Counted from the first letter of the stretch, positions 1 to 8,703 are shown. The stretch: DNA of 64,000 nucleotides from Amycolatopsis dendrobii (GCF_014145675.1 NZ_JACGZW010000020.1:85225-149224); one strand, 5' to 3'. Program-made: numbers and translations. Notes: generated by a model not told the origin, from the letters alone.

Positions 1-1466
1 CCGTGGCGGTCGCTGAGCGAGAGCAGCGCGCCGGTGTCCCCGGCGAAGCGCATCGCGAGGGCCGTCACCTGGTCCTCCACCAGGTAGCCGCCGTCGTCCA
101 GCCGGGTCAGCGGGCGCAGCGGGCCCTGTTCGGCGACGATCCACTCGCCGACCGGCGGATGCGGGTAGTGGGCGACGGTGCCGTCGGCGACGGCGAGGCT
201 GACGCCCGCGTCGTGCACCTCGATCCGCTGGTCCACAGTGGACATCCAGCTCGCGCCGAACAGCCCGCCGGTGCGGAAACCGGAGAAATGCGTGCGTTCC
301 AGCCGCAGCGGCAGCGTGCCGAAGAACTCGGCGTCGACCTCGGCGAGGATCATCTGCCCGGTCGAGACGTCGATCGGGTCCTTCTCGCAGCGCACGTTCT
401 CCGGCGAGCGCGGGTTGGTGCCCTGGTCCTTCAGCGGCGGCGATTTCGGTTGCGCGGCCGGGGGTTTCTTCGGCGCCGGCGGCGGGGACTGCATCCCGCG
501 GGAAGCGGGCGGCGGGACCGGGCCGCCGCCGTGGCCGCCGCCCGGCGAGGAGTCGCCCTTGGGCGGAGGCGGCGGCGGGTCGCTCCGGTGCGGCGGGGGC
601 GGAGCCGCGGACGAGGTGGTGGTGGACTCGTCGGCCTTGCCGCCGCCCTTCCCTCCCGGGGAGCCCTTCGGCGTCGAGATGTCCTTCGGCTTCGGCGCGG
701 CGGGCGGTTTGCCGCCCTTGATGCCCTTCAGCGACTTGGCGGCGTCGCCGAACAGCGTCCCGGCCTTCTTCAGCAGCGGCAGCAACGCCTTGAGCGCCTG
801 CACCAGGCGGGTCGTGAGCTTCGCGATCTGCGCCGCGGTCTTGGCGACCGCGGCGGCGACCTGCGGCACCACCCACGCCAGGCCGATCCCGGCCGTCAGC
901 AGGACCTGCAGCGCCCAGCTGATCAGGTGCCCGACCAGTTGCGCGATGATGTCGCGCACCAGCATCCGCACCGCGGCGACGACCTCGCCCGCGGTCTTCA
1001 CGCCGGACGCGGCGCCCTCGGTGCCCTTCTGCGCCGCGCCCAGCAGGTTCGCGACGTCCTTGGTCCGCTCCCGGTAGGCGTCGGCCGCCTCGCCGGTCCA
1101 GGACTGCAGATCCCGTTCGACCTGCTCGGTGAGGTCCGCGCCGATCGACTCGAGTTCCTTCGCGACGTTCGTCCAGGTCTCGGCCTGGGCCTTGATCTGG
1201 TCCGCGTCGCCGGTGAGCGCGTTGAGCGCTTCCTTCAGCGGGCCCACGTGCTCCATCAGCCAGGCGACCCCGGCGGCGAGGATCGCGCCGAACGGGTCGA
1301 GCGCCGTCGACAGCGCGTCCAGCGCGACCCCGACCGCGCCCATCGCGACCGACGCCCACGACCCGCCTTCGATCGCCTCTTTCAGGCCCGCGGCGCCCTC
1401 GAGAAGACTGATCCCGGAATACGCCGTCGTCGAATCCTTCGTCGGCGCGATCAGCGGATTGCTCAA
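1..1466 (-). CDS. RHS-repeat polymorphic toxin, N-terminal part (partial)
   Basis: Open frame of 488 codons running off the left edge, so the RHS repeats and C-terminal toxin are not in the window. The chosen start is TTG at 1466, 6 nt after a GAGGGGGG-like ribosome binding site. Residues 1-170 form an alpha-helical WXG100/ESX-like region with the sequence WTGEAADAYRER near residue 122. A hydrophobic stretch lies near residues 180-215, followed by a Lys/Pro/Gly-rich linker (about 255-350). From about residue 359 comes a DUF6531-type RHS entry domain, opening with CEKDPIDVSTGQM and containing HFSGFRTGGLFGASWMS. Family knowledge: such proteins are exported by type VII or similar routes and carry variable C-terminal toxins with an adjacent immunity gene, both expected to the left of base 1. 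Role as an intercellular toxin is inferred. Confidence 0.85.
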   Translation of the reverse strand, partial: MSNPLIAPTKDSTTAYSGISLLEGAAGLKEAIEGGSWASVAMGAVGVALDALSTALDPFGAILAAGVAWLMEHVGPLKEALNALTGDADQIKAQAETWTNVAKELESIGADLTEQVERDLQSWTGEAADAYRERTKDVANLLGAAQKGTEGAASGVKTAGEVVAAVRMLVRDIIAQLVGHLISWALQVLLTAGIGLAWVVPQVAAAVAKTAAQIAKLTTRLVQALKALLPLLKKAGTLFGDAAKSLKGIKGGKPPAAPKPKDISTPKGSPGGKGGGKADESTTTSSAAPPPPHRSDPPPPPPKGDSSPGGGHGGGPVPPPASRGMQSPPPAPKKPPAAQPKSPPLKDQGTNPRSPENVRCEKDPIDVSTGQMILAEVDAEFFGTLPLRLERTHFSGFRTGGLFGASWMSTVDQRIEVHDAGVSLAVADGTVAHYPHPPVGEWIVAEQGPLRPLTRLDDGGYLVEDQVTALAMRFAGDTGALLSLSDRH

Positions 1467-1626
1467 GAAGCCCCCCTCGGCTCGTCGCTCGCCCGGGCGC
1501 GCGCCGCCCGGCCGACAGCCGACGTTAGCAGTGGACTTCCCGGGCATCCGGGGCAACCGGACCCAGATGCGCGCGGGTTTGCCCGTGCGTTCCCCGGAAC
1601 CGCCCTTCCGCGCCCCGGGCGCGGGT

Positions 1627-2217
1627 TCAGAGAGCGACCCTGGCCATCAGCCCGTCGATGTAGGCGCGGTACCGCCCGGCGACCTCCCCCACCGGATGCA
1701 TCAGACTGGTCACGTTCGCCCCGATGGACACCGCGACGATCTCGTCCGCCAGCACGGTGATCGCGGGCGCGCCGGGCTCCTCGCCTTTCCCCCGGGCAGC
1801 CGCGATCCGCGTGGTCAGCTCCGCGCGCCAACTGGTCAGCAGATCCCGGTACTGCCGGGCGAGATCCGGGTTCGCCACCGAGTGCTCCCACAGCACGAGC
1901 AGCACCCGCGCGGACGCGATCTGGTGCTCGTCGAACGGGATCGCCGCCTCGACGAACCCGCGCAGCGACTCCATCGGGCCGAGCGCGGGGTCGAGTTCGG
2001 ACATCCGCTGCGAGGTCTCTTGCAGCACGCTCTCGAACGTCGCCGCGATGATGCTGTCCTTGCTGGGGAAGTAGTGCTTCAGGGCACCGTTCGCGAACCC
2101 GGCCGCGGTGACGATGCTGCGCATCGTGGCGGCTTCGAACCCGCCTTCGATGATCAGCTTCTTGGCGACCTCGACGATCTCCCGTCGTCGCTGATCGTGA
2201 TCGATGACCTTAGGCAT
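1627..2217 (-). CDS. TetR/AcrR-family transcriptional regulator
   Basis: 196 residues, normal for the family. The N-terminal helix-turn-helix spans about residues 8-55 (RRREIVEVAKKLI, ATMRSIVTAAGFANGALKHYF). The C-terminal half is the ligand-binding helical domain, and its layout resembles BetI-like members. It lies 81 bp downstream of the ABC transporter operon on the same strand, so it may be the last gene of that operon or have its own promoter. It is the only one-component regulator inside the island whose promoters carry four copies of a 16-bp palindrome (7569-11947), so it is the best local candidate for the repressor; this is inference. I saw no copy of the palindrome directly upstream of this gene. 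Confidence 0.9.
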   Translation of the reverse strand: MPKVIDHDQRRREIVEVAKKLIIEGGFEAATMRSIVTAAGFANGALKHYFPSKDSIIAATFESVLQETSQRMSELDPALGPMESLRGFVEAAIPFDEHQIASARVLLVLWEHSVANPDLARQYRDLLTSWRAELTTRIAAARGKGEEPGAPAITVLADEIVAVSIGANVTSLMHPVGEVAGRYRAYIDGLMARVAL

Positions 2218-2298
2218 GGTTGCAGACTCTAACTCGTATTCTCGCGCGGCGGAGGTGACCCTGCGGGTGCCGATTCGGGGCGGCGGGCCCCGGAGTCG

Positions 2299-3114
2299 TC
2301 ACCCGAGCCCGAGCCGGGCGGCCCGGCGTTCCGCCTGCCGGGCCGGGTCCGCCACCGGAGCGGCCAGCAGCAGCCGCTGCGTGTACGGATGCTCCGGCGC
2401 CCGGGTGACCGCGGCGGTCGGGCCGGACTCCACGATCTCTCCCCGGTACAGCACCGAGACCCGGTGGCAGATCCGGTGCACCACACCCAAGTCGTGCGAC
2501 ACGAACAGGTACGACACCCCGGTTTCGCGCTGCAGTTCCAGGAACAGGTCGAGGATCGTCGCCTGCGTGGTCAGGTCGAGCGCGCTCACCGGCTCGTCGC
2601 ACACGATCAGCCGCGGCCGCCGGACCAGCGCCCGCGCGATCGCGATCCGCTGCCGCTGCCCGCCGGAGAACTCCCCGGGATACCGGTGCACGGCGTCCGC
2701 TGGCAGGCGCACGCGGTCGAGCATGCCAGCGACCGCCGTCCGGGCGTCCGCGCGCGAGGTTCCCGCCACCACCAGCGGTTCCGCGAGGACTTCGCCGACC
2801 GTCATCGTCGGGTCCAGCGAACCGTACGGATCCTGGAACACCACCTGGATGTCGCTCGCCAGCCGGCGCCGCACGGCACCGCGAGCGTGGGTGATGTCCT
2901 CGCCGTCGAAGGTGATCCGGCCGGACTCCGGCGCGGCGAGGCCAAGGACGGCTTTGCCCAAAGTGGACTTCCCCGACCCGCTTTCGCCGACCAGCCCGAC
3001 GCATTCGCCTGGCTTGACGTCGAGCGAGATCCCTTTCAGGGCCCGGAAGCGCGCCCGGCGGCTGAGCCGGTAGTCGACCACGAGGTCCTCGATCGCGAGC
3101 AGCGGAGCGGTCAT
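2299..3114 (-). CDS. ABC transporter ATP-binding protein (OppF/DppF type)
   Basis: 271 residues. Walker A GESGSGKST is at about residues 40-48, the Q-loop is in VVFQDPYGSLDP, the signature is FSGGQRQR, Walker B is LIVCDEPVSALD and the H-loop is VSHDLG. The C-terminal APEHPYTQRLLLA is the oligopeptide-ATPase extension typical of DppF/OppF. Start ATG at 3114 overlaps the stop of the upstream permease-ATPase fusion in an ATGA arrangement, so translation is probably coupled. It would supply the second nucleotide-binding domain of the importer, paired with the ATPase half of the fusion. Substrate cannot be read from the sequence: peptides, nickel chelates and opines are all taken up by this family. 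Confidence 0.93.
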   Translation of the reverse strand: MTAPLLAIEDLVVDYRLSRRARFRALKGISLDVKPGECVGLVGESGSGKSTLGKAVLGLAAPESGRITFDGEDITHARGAVRRRLASDIQVVFQDPYGSLDPTMTVGEVLAEPLVVAGTSRADARTAVAGMLDRVRLPADAVHRYPGEFSGGQRQRIAIARALVRRPRLIVCDEPVSALDLTTQATILDLFLELQRETGVSYLFVSHDLGVVHRICHRVSVLYRGEIVESGPTAAVTRAPEHPYTQRLLLAAPVADPARQAERRAARLGLG

Positions 3115-4937
3115 CGTCCGGCCTCCTCTCCGGCCGCGTGGGCGAGGCCGCGCCGTTCCCAGGCTTCGTCCAACTCTTCCCGTCCTTCGGTGTCGTCCAG
3201 CGACGCGCTGATCAGCTCGGCGGTGTAGGGGTCCTCGGGCGCGCGGAAGATCCGTTCCACCGGACCGGTTTCCACGATCCGGCCGTCCTTCATCACCACG
3301 ACGCGGTCGCAGATGTCCGCGACGACGCCGAAGTTGTGCGTCACGATCACCAGCGCCATCCCGTACTCGGCCTGCAGCTCGCGCAGCAGCTCCAGCACCT
3401 CGGCCTGCACCGTCACGTCCAGCGCGGTCGTCGGTTCGTCGGCGACCAGCAGCGACGGCCGCCCGGCCACCGCGCCGGCGATCAGCACGCGCTGCGCCAT
3501 GCCGCCGGAAATCTGGTGCGGGTAGCTCGCCATCACGCGGTCCGGGTCGGTGAGGCCGACCTGCAACAGCACCTCGCGCGCCCGTGCCTTCGCCGCGGCC
3601 TTGTCCAGCCCGTGGACGCGGCGCAGCGGCTCGACGAGCTGGTGCCCGATCAGGTAGCACGGGTCGAGGTTCGTCATCGGCTCCTGCGGCACGTACCCGA
3701 TCTCGCGGCCGAGCAGTTTCGCCCGCTCCGCCGCGTTCCCGACCTCGCGCCCGCCGACCCAGATCGCGTCGGCGACCGCGGTTCCGCCGGGCGGCAGGAG
3801 ATCGAGCACCGAGAACACCGTCTGCGTCTTGCCGGATCCGGATTCGCCGACGATCCCGAGCACCTCGCCGGGAGCCGCGTCCAGTGACACCCCGCGCACG
3901 ACCTCTTTGAAGCCCTTGTCCGTCGCGTAGCCGACGCGCAGGTTCTCGATCCGCAGCGCGCAATCCGCCGCCGCGTGCTCGTGCGCGCCCGAAGACCCGC
4001 TGTCGCCCAAAGCATCCGGCGCAGGAGCCGCGAGCGCTTCCCGCACCCGAGCCCGGCCGCGCCGCGTCGGCTGTTCGGCGCGGACGCTGACCAAGTCGGC
4101 GAGCGTCGAGCCTATGAAGGCCAGCGCGGCGATGGTCACGCCCAGCGCGATCGACGGCCACAGCAGGATCAGCGGGTACGTCAGCATGTTCAGGAAGCCG
4201 TCGTTCATCGTCTGGCCCCAGCTGGGCGTCGACGCCGAACCGATGCCGAGGAACTGCAGACCGGCCTGCATGCCGATGGCGAGCCCGGCGGTGAGCGCGG
4301 TCTGCACGATGATCGGCGCGTACACCGCGCGCAGCAGGTGCGTGCGCAGGATCCGCAGCGTGCCGACCCCGGCCACGCGCGCGGCGTCGATGTACGGCTC
4401 CCGGCGCACCGTCAGCGCACGGGCGCGGGTGATCCGGTAGTACCCGGGCGCGAGAAACACGCCGAGCGCGATCATCAGCACGGTGAAATCCTGGCCGGTC
4501 CCGGCCGCGACGACCAGCAGCACGATCATCCCGGGCACCGACTGCAGCGCGTCGCTGATCCACGAGCAGATCCGGTCGGTCGCGCCGCCGAAGTACCCGG
4601 CGACCACGCCGGTCGGGACGCCGAGCACGATTCCGGTGACGCAGGTGATCACGCCGCCGTACAGCGTGGTCCGCGCGCCGTAGAGCAGGCGGCTGAAGAT
4701 GTCGCGTCCGGCGGAGTCGCCGCCGAGCAGGTGCCCGTTGCCGGGTTCGGCGTGGGTCAGCACGAAGTCGACGTGGTTCGGGTCGTACGGGGCCAGCCAC
4801 GGCGCGAACACCGCGGCCAGCACGACGATCGCGAACACGACCAGCGCGACCACGCCGACCGGGCGGCGGAAGTACCGGCGCGTCAGCGAGATCCGCTTCA
4901 CCGGGGCGAGCGTGGCGGGGAACGGGGCAGCGGTCAT
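3111..4937 (-). CDS. Fused ABC permease (DppC type) and ATPase (DppD type)
   Basis: 608 residues in one frame. Residues 1-280 are a DppC/OppC permease: an N-terminal membrane segment (VGVVALVVFAIVVLAAVFAPWLAPYDP), HLLGGDSAGRDIFSRLLYGARTT, and an EAA loop around YIDAARVAGVGTLRILRTHLL. After a charged linker (about 280-325) follows a complete DppD ATPase: Walker A GESGSGKTQT, Q-loop YVPQEPMTNLDP, signature ISGGMAQR, Walker B LLVADEPTTALD and H-loop VTHNFG. Start ATG at 4937 overlaps the stop of the upstream permease (ATGA), and its own stop overlaps the start of the next ATPase. The fusion ties one nucleotide-binding domain to one membrane subunit. I see no frameshift or stop at the junction, so it reads as a true fusion. 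Confidence 0.92.
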   Translation of the reverse strand: MTAAPFPATLAPVKRISLTRRYFRRPVGVVALVVFAIVVLAAVFAPWLAPYDPNHVDFVLTHAEPGNGHLLGGDSAGRDIFSRLLYGARTTLYGGVITCVTGIVLGVPTGVVAGYFGGATDRICSWISDALQSVPGMIVLLVVAAGTGQDFTVLMIALGVFLAPGYYRITRARALTVRREPYIDAARVAGVGTLRILRTHLLRAVYAPIIVQTALTAGLAIGMQAGLQFLGIGSASTPSWGQTMNDGFLNMLTYPLILLWPSIALGVTIAALAFIGSTLADLVSVRAEQPTRRGRARVREALAAPAPDALGDSGSSGAHEHAAADCALRIENLRVGYATDKGFKEVVRGVSLDAAPGEVLGIVGESGSGKTQTVFSVLDLLPPGGTAVADAIWVGGREVGNAAERAKLLGREIGYVPQEPMTNLDPCYLIGHQLVEPLRRVHGLDKAAAKARAREVLLQVGLTDPDRVMASYPHQISGGMAQRVLIAGAVAGRPSLLVADEPTTALDVTVQAEVLELLRELQAEYGMALVIVTHNFGVVADICDRVVVMKDGRIVETGPVERIFRAPEDPYTAELISASLDDTEGREELDEAWERRGLAHAAGEEAGR

Positions 4938-5875
4938 CGGTCGCGCACCTTCGGGTTGACCCACCCGAGCACGAGGTCGAGCAGGAAGTTGACGATCACG
5001 ACGAACACGACGGTCACCGCGGTCAGGCCGAGCAGCACCGGGATGTCCCCGATCTGCGACGCCGACTGCGTCAGGCTGCCGATCCCCGGCAGGTTGAACA
5101 CGATCTCCACGACCACCGCGCCGCCGAGCAGGCCGACGAACATCAGCGCCAGCACGGTCAGCGCGGACGGCGAGGCGTTGCGCAGCACGTGCGTCGTGAC
5201 CCGGCGCGACGACAGGCCGCGCGCCCGCAGCGTGCGCACGAAGTCCTGGTTGGCGACCTGGAGGAAGCCGTTGCGCAGTTGTTCGGCGATCATCACGATC
5301 GCGCCGAGCGACAGCGAGATCGACGGCAGTGCGATCGAGCGCAGCCAGCCGGTCACCGACTGGTCCGGCGACACGTAGCCGACCGCGGGGAACCACTGCA
5401 GCTGGATCGCGAACCAGGTGACGAGCACGAGGCTGACCCAGAACCCGGGCAGCGCGAACAGCACCACCGACGCGAGCTTCAGCACGCGGTCGACGACGCC
5501 GCCGGGACGCAGGCCGCAGATGACCCCGACGAGCACACCGAGGATCGCGGCGAGCAGCGTGGCGGCGATGACGACCGACAGCGTCACCGGCACCCGCAGC
5601 GCGATCTGCTCGCCGACCGGCTGGAAATTCCGCCAGGAAGTCCCGAAATCGCCGGTGGCCGCGTGCGACAGCCAGTCCCAGAACTGGACGAGCAGCGGCC
5701 GGTCGTACCCGATCTGGGCGCGCAGCGCCGCCTGCTGCGCGGGGGTCGCGCTGTTGCCGAGCAGCCCGGCGGTCGGGTCCCCCACCGCCGTGTGCGCCAG
5801 GAAGAACGTGCCGCTCGTGACGAGCACGAGCAACAGGATCCCGGACACCAGGCGTTTGACGATGAATGTGAGCAT
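4934..5875 (-). CDS. ABC transporter permease (DppB/OppB type)
   Basis: 313 residues. Start ATG at 5875 is preceded by GGAAGGAG at 7-8 nt and gives the usual DppB N-terminus (MLTFIVKRLVSG), so I prefer it to an in-frame upstream codon at 5908. It has an N-terminal transmembrane helix, a periplasm-side region with GDPTAGLLGNSATPAQ, five further hydrophobic segments, and an EAA-type coupling loop QDFVRTLRARGLSSRRVTTH. It pairs with the DppC half of the next protein. It is the first permease after the binding-protein gene, separated from it by 66 bp that contain a 13-bp perfect hairpin, and it overlaps the following gene by ATGA. Confidence 0.93.
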   Translation of the reverse strand: MLTFIVKRLVSGILLLVLVTSGTFFLAHTAVGDPTAGLLGNSATPAQQAALRAQIGYDRPLLVQFWDWLSHAATGDFGTSWRNFQPVGEQIALRVPVTLSVVIAATLLAAILGVLVGVICGLRPGGVVDRVLKLASVVLFALPGFWVSLVLVTWFAIQLQWFPAVGYVSPDQSVTGWLRSIALPSISLSLGAIVMIAEQLRNGFLQVANQDFVRTLRARGLSSRRVTTHVLRNASPSALTVLALMFVGLLGGAVVVEIVFNLPGIGSLTQSASQIGDIPVLLGLTAVTVVFVVIVNFLLDLVLGWVNPKVRDR

Positions 5876-5888
5876 GTTCCGGCTCCTT

Positions 5889-5929
5889 CCCGGGGCGGGT
5901 CCCTCCACAGAGGACAGACCCGCCCCGGG
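5889..5929 (-). terminator. Intra-operon hairpin between binding-protein and permease genes
   Basis: Arms CCCGGGGCGGGTC (5889-5901) and GACCCGCCCCGGG (5917-5929) are a perfect 13-bp inverted repeat with a 15-nt loop and no T-tract. It begins 12 bp after the stop of the binding-protein gene and ends next to the ribosome binding site of the permease gene. Such hairpins often protect the upstream message or reduce downstream expression, giving more binding protein than permease. That role is inferred. Confidence 0.6.
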
Positions 5930-5941
5930 ACGACGGGCGCG

Positions 5942-7465
5942 TCAGCCGCGCTGGATGAACCGCAGCGTCGGGAACATCATGCCGGTGATCGGCGTGACGG
6001 TGATGCCCTTGACGCTGAAGTAGAGGTTGTCGGCCTGGTACCAGACGTTCCACCAGGCGAGGTCCACGAGCTTCGTGTTCAGCTCCTTGAGGGCCGCGGT
6101 CTGCGCCGGGCCGGGCTGGGCCTGTTCCGCCTTCTGCACGAGCGCCTTCACCTCCGGGAAGGCGTCCACCGACGGATTGGGGTTGTACCACTGCTTCGAC
6201 GTGACCTGGTCGGTCAGCGTGGCCATGTCGTTGCCGTCCATCGCGATCACCGCGAGGAACATCGGGTACGTCGGCGCGTTCTTCTGGTAGTCCGGCATCG
6301 ACATGTTCTGCCAGTCGACCTTGATGCCCAGCTGCCCGAAGGTCTGCTCGGCGGCGGGCTGCCACGCCTGGAAGATCGTGGACATGGGCATCTTCAGGCT
6401 GAACCCGTTCGGATAGCCCGCCTCGGCCAGCAGTTGCTTGGCCTTCGCGAGGTCAGTCTTGTACTTGCCGTTGCCCGCCGGGTCGTACACCTGGCTGCCG
6501 CTCGGCCAGAGCTGGTCGGTGACCGTGCCGGCGTCGTTGCCGACTGCCTTCAGGATCCCCGCCGCGTCGAACGCGTAGGAGATCGCCTGCCGCACGCGCT
6601 GGTCGCCGAGCGCCTTCACCTGGCTGCCGGTGCGGTCGGCGAACTGCACGCCCACCCACGACGCCGGCTTCTTCGCGACGTTCCAGCCGTTCTGCTGTGC
6701 CTTCGGCAGGTTGGCCGCGTTGGCGAACTGGACGTTCAGCTGGCCGGAAAGCATCGCGTTGAAGCTCGCCGCCTGGTCGGTGATCGGGAACAGCCGCACC
6801 GTCGGGAACGGGTAGGTGGCGCTGTCCCAGTGCTTCGCGCGCTTCTTGAAGACGTACTGCGACTGCGGCTGCGAAGACGCCTTGTCGAAGGTGTACGGGC
6901 CGGAGCCGTCCGGGCCGTTGGCGAGCGAGTTGGCCTTGATCGCCTTGGGCGAGGCCATCCAGCTGCGCCCGAGACCCATGAAGTACAGCAGCGCGTCGTC
7001 GCGTTCGGACAGATGGAGCACGACCGTCGAGGCGTCCGTCGCCTCGACGCTCTTCACGTCGATGTAGGCCTGCCCGGACCGGGTGCCGGACTTCAGGTGG
7101 TTGAGGTTCTCCACCGCCGCGGCGGAGTCGAACTTCTGGCCGTCGTCGAACGCGACGTCGTCGCGCAGGTGCATGGTCAGGGTCAGCCGGTCGGCCGACC
7201 AGTCCCACGACTTCGCGAGCGCCGGGATCGGCTTGGCGTCCTTGTCCAAGGCGACCAGCGGGTCGTAGACCGCGGACAGGTACGGGCCGTCGAAGCCGAT
7301 GTCGGCGTTGGCCGGGTCCCACGACGTCACGTCGAGGAACACGCCCGCCTTCAGCTCGTCGGTGCCCGCGCCCGCCCCGGCGGCGCCCGAGCCGGTGCAT
7401 CCGGCGATCGCGAGCAGCGCCGCGGCGGCTGCCGCGAACAACGCCGCTGTCCTTGTCCTCGTCAT
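5942..7465 (-). CDS. Extracellular solute-binding lipoprotein, family 5
   Basis: 507 residues. The N-terminus is a lipoprotein signal: basic MTRTRT, a hydrophobic Ala/Leu run, and lipobox LAIAGC with the acylated Cys near residue 23. The mature part has the SBP_bac_5 layout (YDPLVALDKDAKPIPALAKSWDWS, LTLTMHLRDDVAFDDGQKFDSAAAVENL, VRQAISYAFDAAGILKA). It should capture the substrate outside the membrane for the importer encoded downstream. It is the first gene of that operon. Its promoter region (7466-7637) contains the island palindrome at 7569-7584, with TAGACT reading toward this gene. Family members bind oligopeptides, opines, heme or metal chelates, and the ligand is not predictable here. 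Confidence 0.92.
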   Translation of the reverse strand: MTRTRTAALFAAAAAALLAIAGCTGSGAAGAGAGTDELKAGVFLDVTSWDPANADIGFDGPYLSAVYDPLVALDKDAKPIPALAKSWDWSADRLTLTMHLRDDVAFDDGQKFDSAAAVENLNHLKSGTRSGQAYIDVKSVEATDASTVVLHLSERDDALLYFMGLGRSWMASPKAIKANSLANGPDGSGPYTFDKASSQPQSQYVFKKRAKHWDSATYPFPTVRLFPITDQAASFNAMLSGQLNVQFANAANLPKAQQNGWNVAKKPASWVGVQFADRTGSQVKALGDQRVRQAISYAFDAAGILKAVGNDAGTVTDQLWPSGSQVYDPAGNGKYKTDLAKAKQLLAEAGYPNGFSLKMPMSTIFQAWQPAAEQTFGQLGIKVDWQNMSMPDYQKNAPTYPMFLAVIAMDGNDMATLTDQVTSKQWYNPNPSVDAFPEVKALVQKAEQAQPGPAQTAALKELNTKLVDLAWWNVWYQADNLYFSVKGITVTPITGMMFPTLRFIQRG

Positions 7466-7568
7466 TGAGTCCCTCTCTCAGGGTGCTGGACCGCCGGCGG
7501 GATCGCTCGGCGCCCCGCCGGGAACGGCGGGCCTTCGAGTGCGGCCCGGCTCGCCGTGGTGCGGGATA

Positions 7569-7584
7569 GTCTACGATTGTCGGC
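7569..7584. promoter_or_regulatory. Island operator, copy 1 (binding-protein promoter)
   Basis: Imperfect palindrome GTCTACG-AT-TGTCGGC. Read toward the binding-protein gene on the minus strand, its CGTAGAC half supplies a -10-like TAGACT. Same architecture as copies at 8671, 9690 and 11932; a repressor bound here would block that -10. Confidence 0.6.
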
Positions 7585-7637
7585 TAAAAAATCAACGGGC
7601 CGGATGCGTTTGTTACCTCCCGGCCCCGATGCCGTTT

Positions 7638-8615
7638 TCAGACGGCGTCGGCGACCAGAACGCGCGGGCTTCCCGGCAGTGCGAGGACATCGCATACGCG
7701 CCATCCTGCACCGTCCAGCCATTCGCGGACTTCCGCCTCCGGATAGACGACGGTTCCGTCGATCACGAAGTACTCCCCCGCGTGCAGCGCGTCGATCGGA
7801 CGCTGCCGTTCGTCGTCGTCGAGGAAGAAGTCCAGCAGCAGCAACGTCGCTCCGTCTCCGGCGGCGGCGCGGGCGTTGGCCAGGATTTTCCGGTTCTGCT
7901 CCGCGGTGAACCGGTGCACAACGTGGTTCACCATCACCAGATCGTGCTCACCGCCCGGTTCCGCGGATTCGGTCGGCGCGGGATCGATGCTGATGCGATC
8001 CGCGCACCCGGCCGCATTCACCGCGTCGGTGATCCCTTGCGTGGACTCGGGTCCGAAAACGAAGCGAGCGGTCAGTGCGGGATTCGCCCGCAACGCGCCG
8101 ATCGCGAATTCCGGCGACAATCCGCCCAGATCGAGCATCGAGCGGTACGGCGAGAAATCGAATGCGCGCGCGAGCATCGACGCGTGCAGCGAGTTGTAGC
8201 GCATCACGCCCGCCATGAACGTCGCCCAGCGGCCCTCGTCCATCTGGAGGTCGCCCGGTTTGCCACTGTCCACAGTGGCGTCGAACTGGAGCCAGTGGCC
8301 GTAGCTGATTTCGTTGAGGAAGGTCAGGAACGGCGCCAGATCCGTAGCGCCGTTCCCGCCCAGGTACTCCTGCGCGTCCTCGGCCAGCGAGTAGCGGCCG
8401 TCGGCGCGCTCCAGCAGACCGCGCGCGTTCATCGCGTCGGCCAGGATCCGGGTCAGCTGCTCGCCCGTGCCCGTGGCGGCGGCGAGTTCCGGCGCCGTTC
8501 GCGGACCGTCGGCGAGCGCGCGGAACAGGCCGATCCGCGAGGCGGCGAACAACTGCTTCGCGCCCATGTACCCGATGGCGATGTCGACGATGCGGTCCGG
8601 CGCTGGTTTCGTCAT
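7638..8615 (-). CDS. O-methyltransferase-like protein (hydroxyneurosporene/plant OMT fold)
   Basis: 325 residues. Start ATG at 8615 follows GAGGAG by 8 nt; an in-frame ATG at 8630 has no such site. Residues 1-90 form a winged-helix dimerisation domain (AASRIGLFRALADGPRTAPELAAATGTGEQLTRILADAM). The rest resembles the methyltransferase_2 fold. The SAM motif is unusual: where family members have a glycine-rich LDxGGGxG, this protein reads LDLGGLSPEF. The usual catalytic region reads MVNHVVHRF. It may therefore be a weak, altered or non-methylating member. It stands alone between aldo/keto reductase and transporter genes, with its own operator copy at 8671-8686. Confidence 0.78.
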   Translation of the reverse strand: MTKPAPDRIVDIAIGYMGAKQLFAASRIGLFRALADGPRTAPELAAATGTGEQLTRILADAMNARGLLERADGRYSLAEDAQEYLGGNGATDLAPFLTFLNEISYGHWLQFDATVDSGKPGDLQMDEGRWATFMAGVMRYNSLHASMLARAFDFSPYRSMLDLGGLSPEFAIGALRANPALTARFVFGPESTQGITDAVNAAGCADRISIDPAPTESAEPGGEHDLVMVNHVVHRFTAEQNRKILANARAAAGDGATLLLLDFFLDDDERQRPIDALHAGEYFVIDGTVVYPEAEVREWLDGAGWRVCDVLALPGSPRVLVADAV

Positions 8616-8670
8616 GTGGCGGCTCCTCACGGCGTCGGGGGTGCCTCTCCGGGCACCCCGGGGAGCTTTA

Positions 8671-8686
8671 GTCTACGCACGTCGAC
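8671..8686. promoter_or_regulatory. Island operator, copy 2 (methyltransferase promoter)
   Basis: GTCTACG-CA-CGTCGAC, a palindrome with 6 of 7 positions matched between halves. On the minus strand CGTAGAC gives TAGACT as the -10 for the methyltransferase gene, about 50 bp upstream of its start. Confidence 0.68.
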
Positions 8687-8703
8687 AAAAAACACCAGCC
8701 CCT

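Noticed and set aside
3..1760. 585-codon open frame on the plus strand
   Set aside because: Arg/Gly/Pro-rich shadow of the RHS gene; the opposite strand has recognisable domains and a proper start.
3120..6365. Long minus-strand frame extending through dppB and the binding-protein gene in front of the permease-ATPase fusion
   Set aside because: Only the part from ATG 4937 has motifs; the upstream stretch is an out-of-frame reading of real genes.
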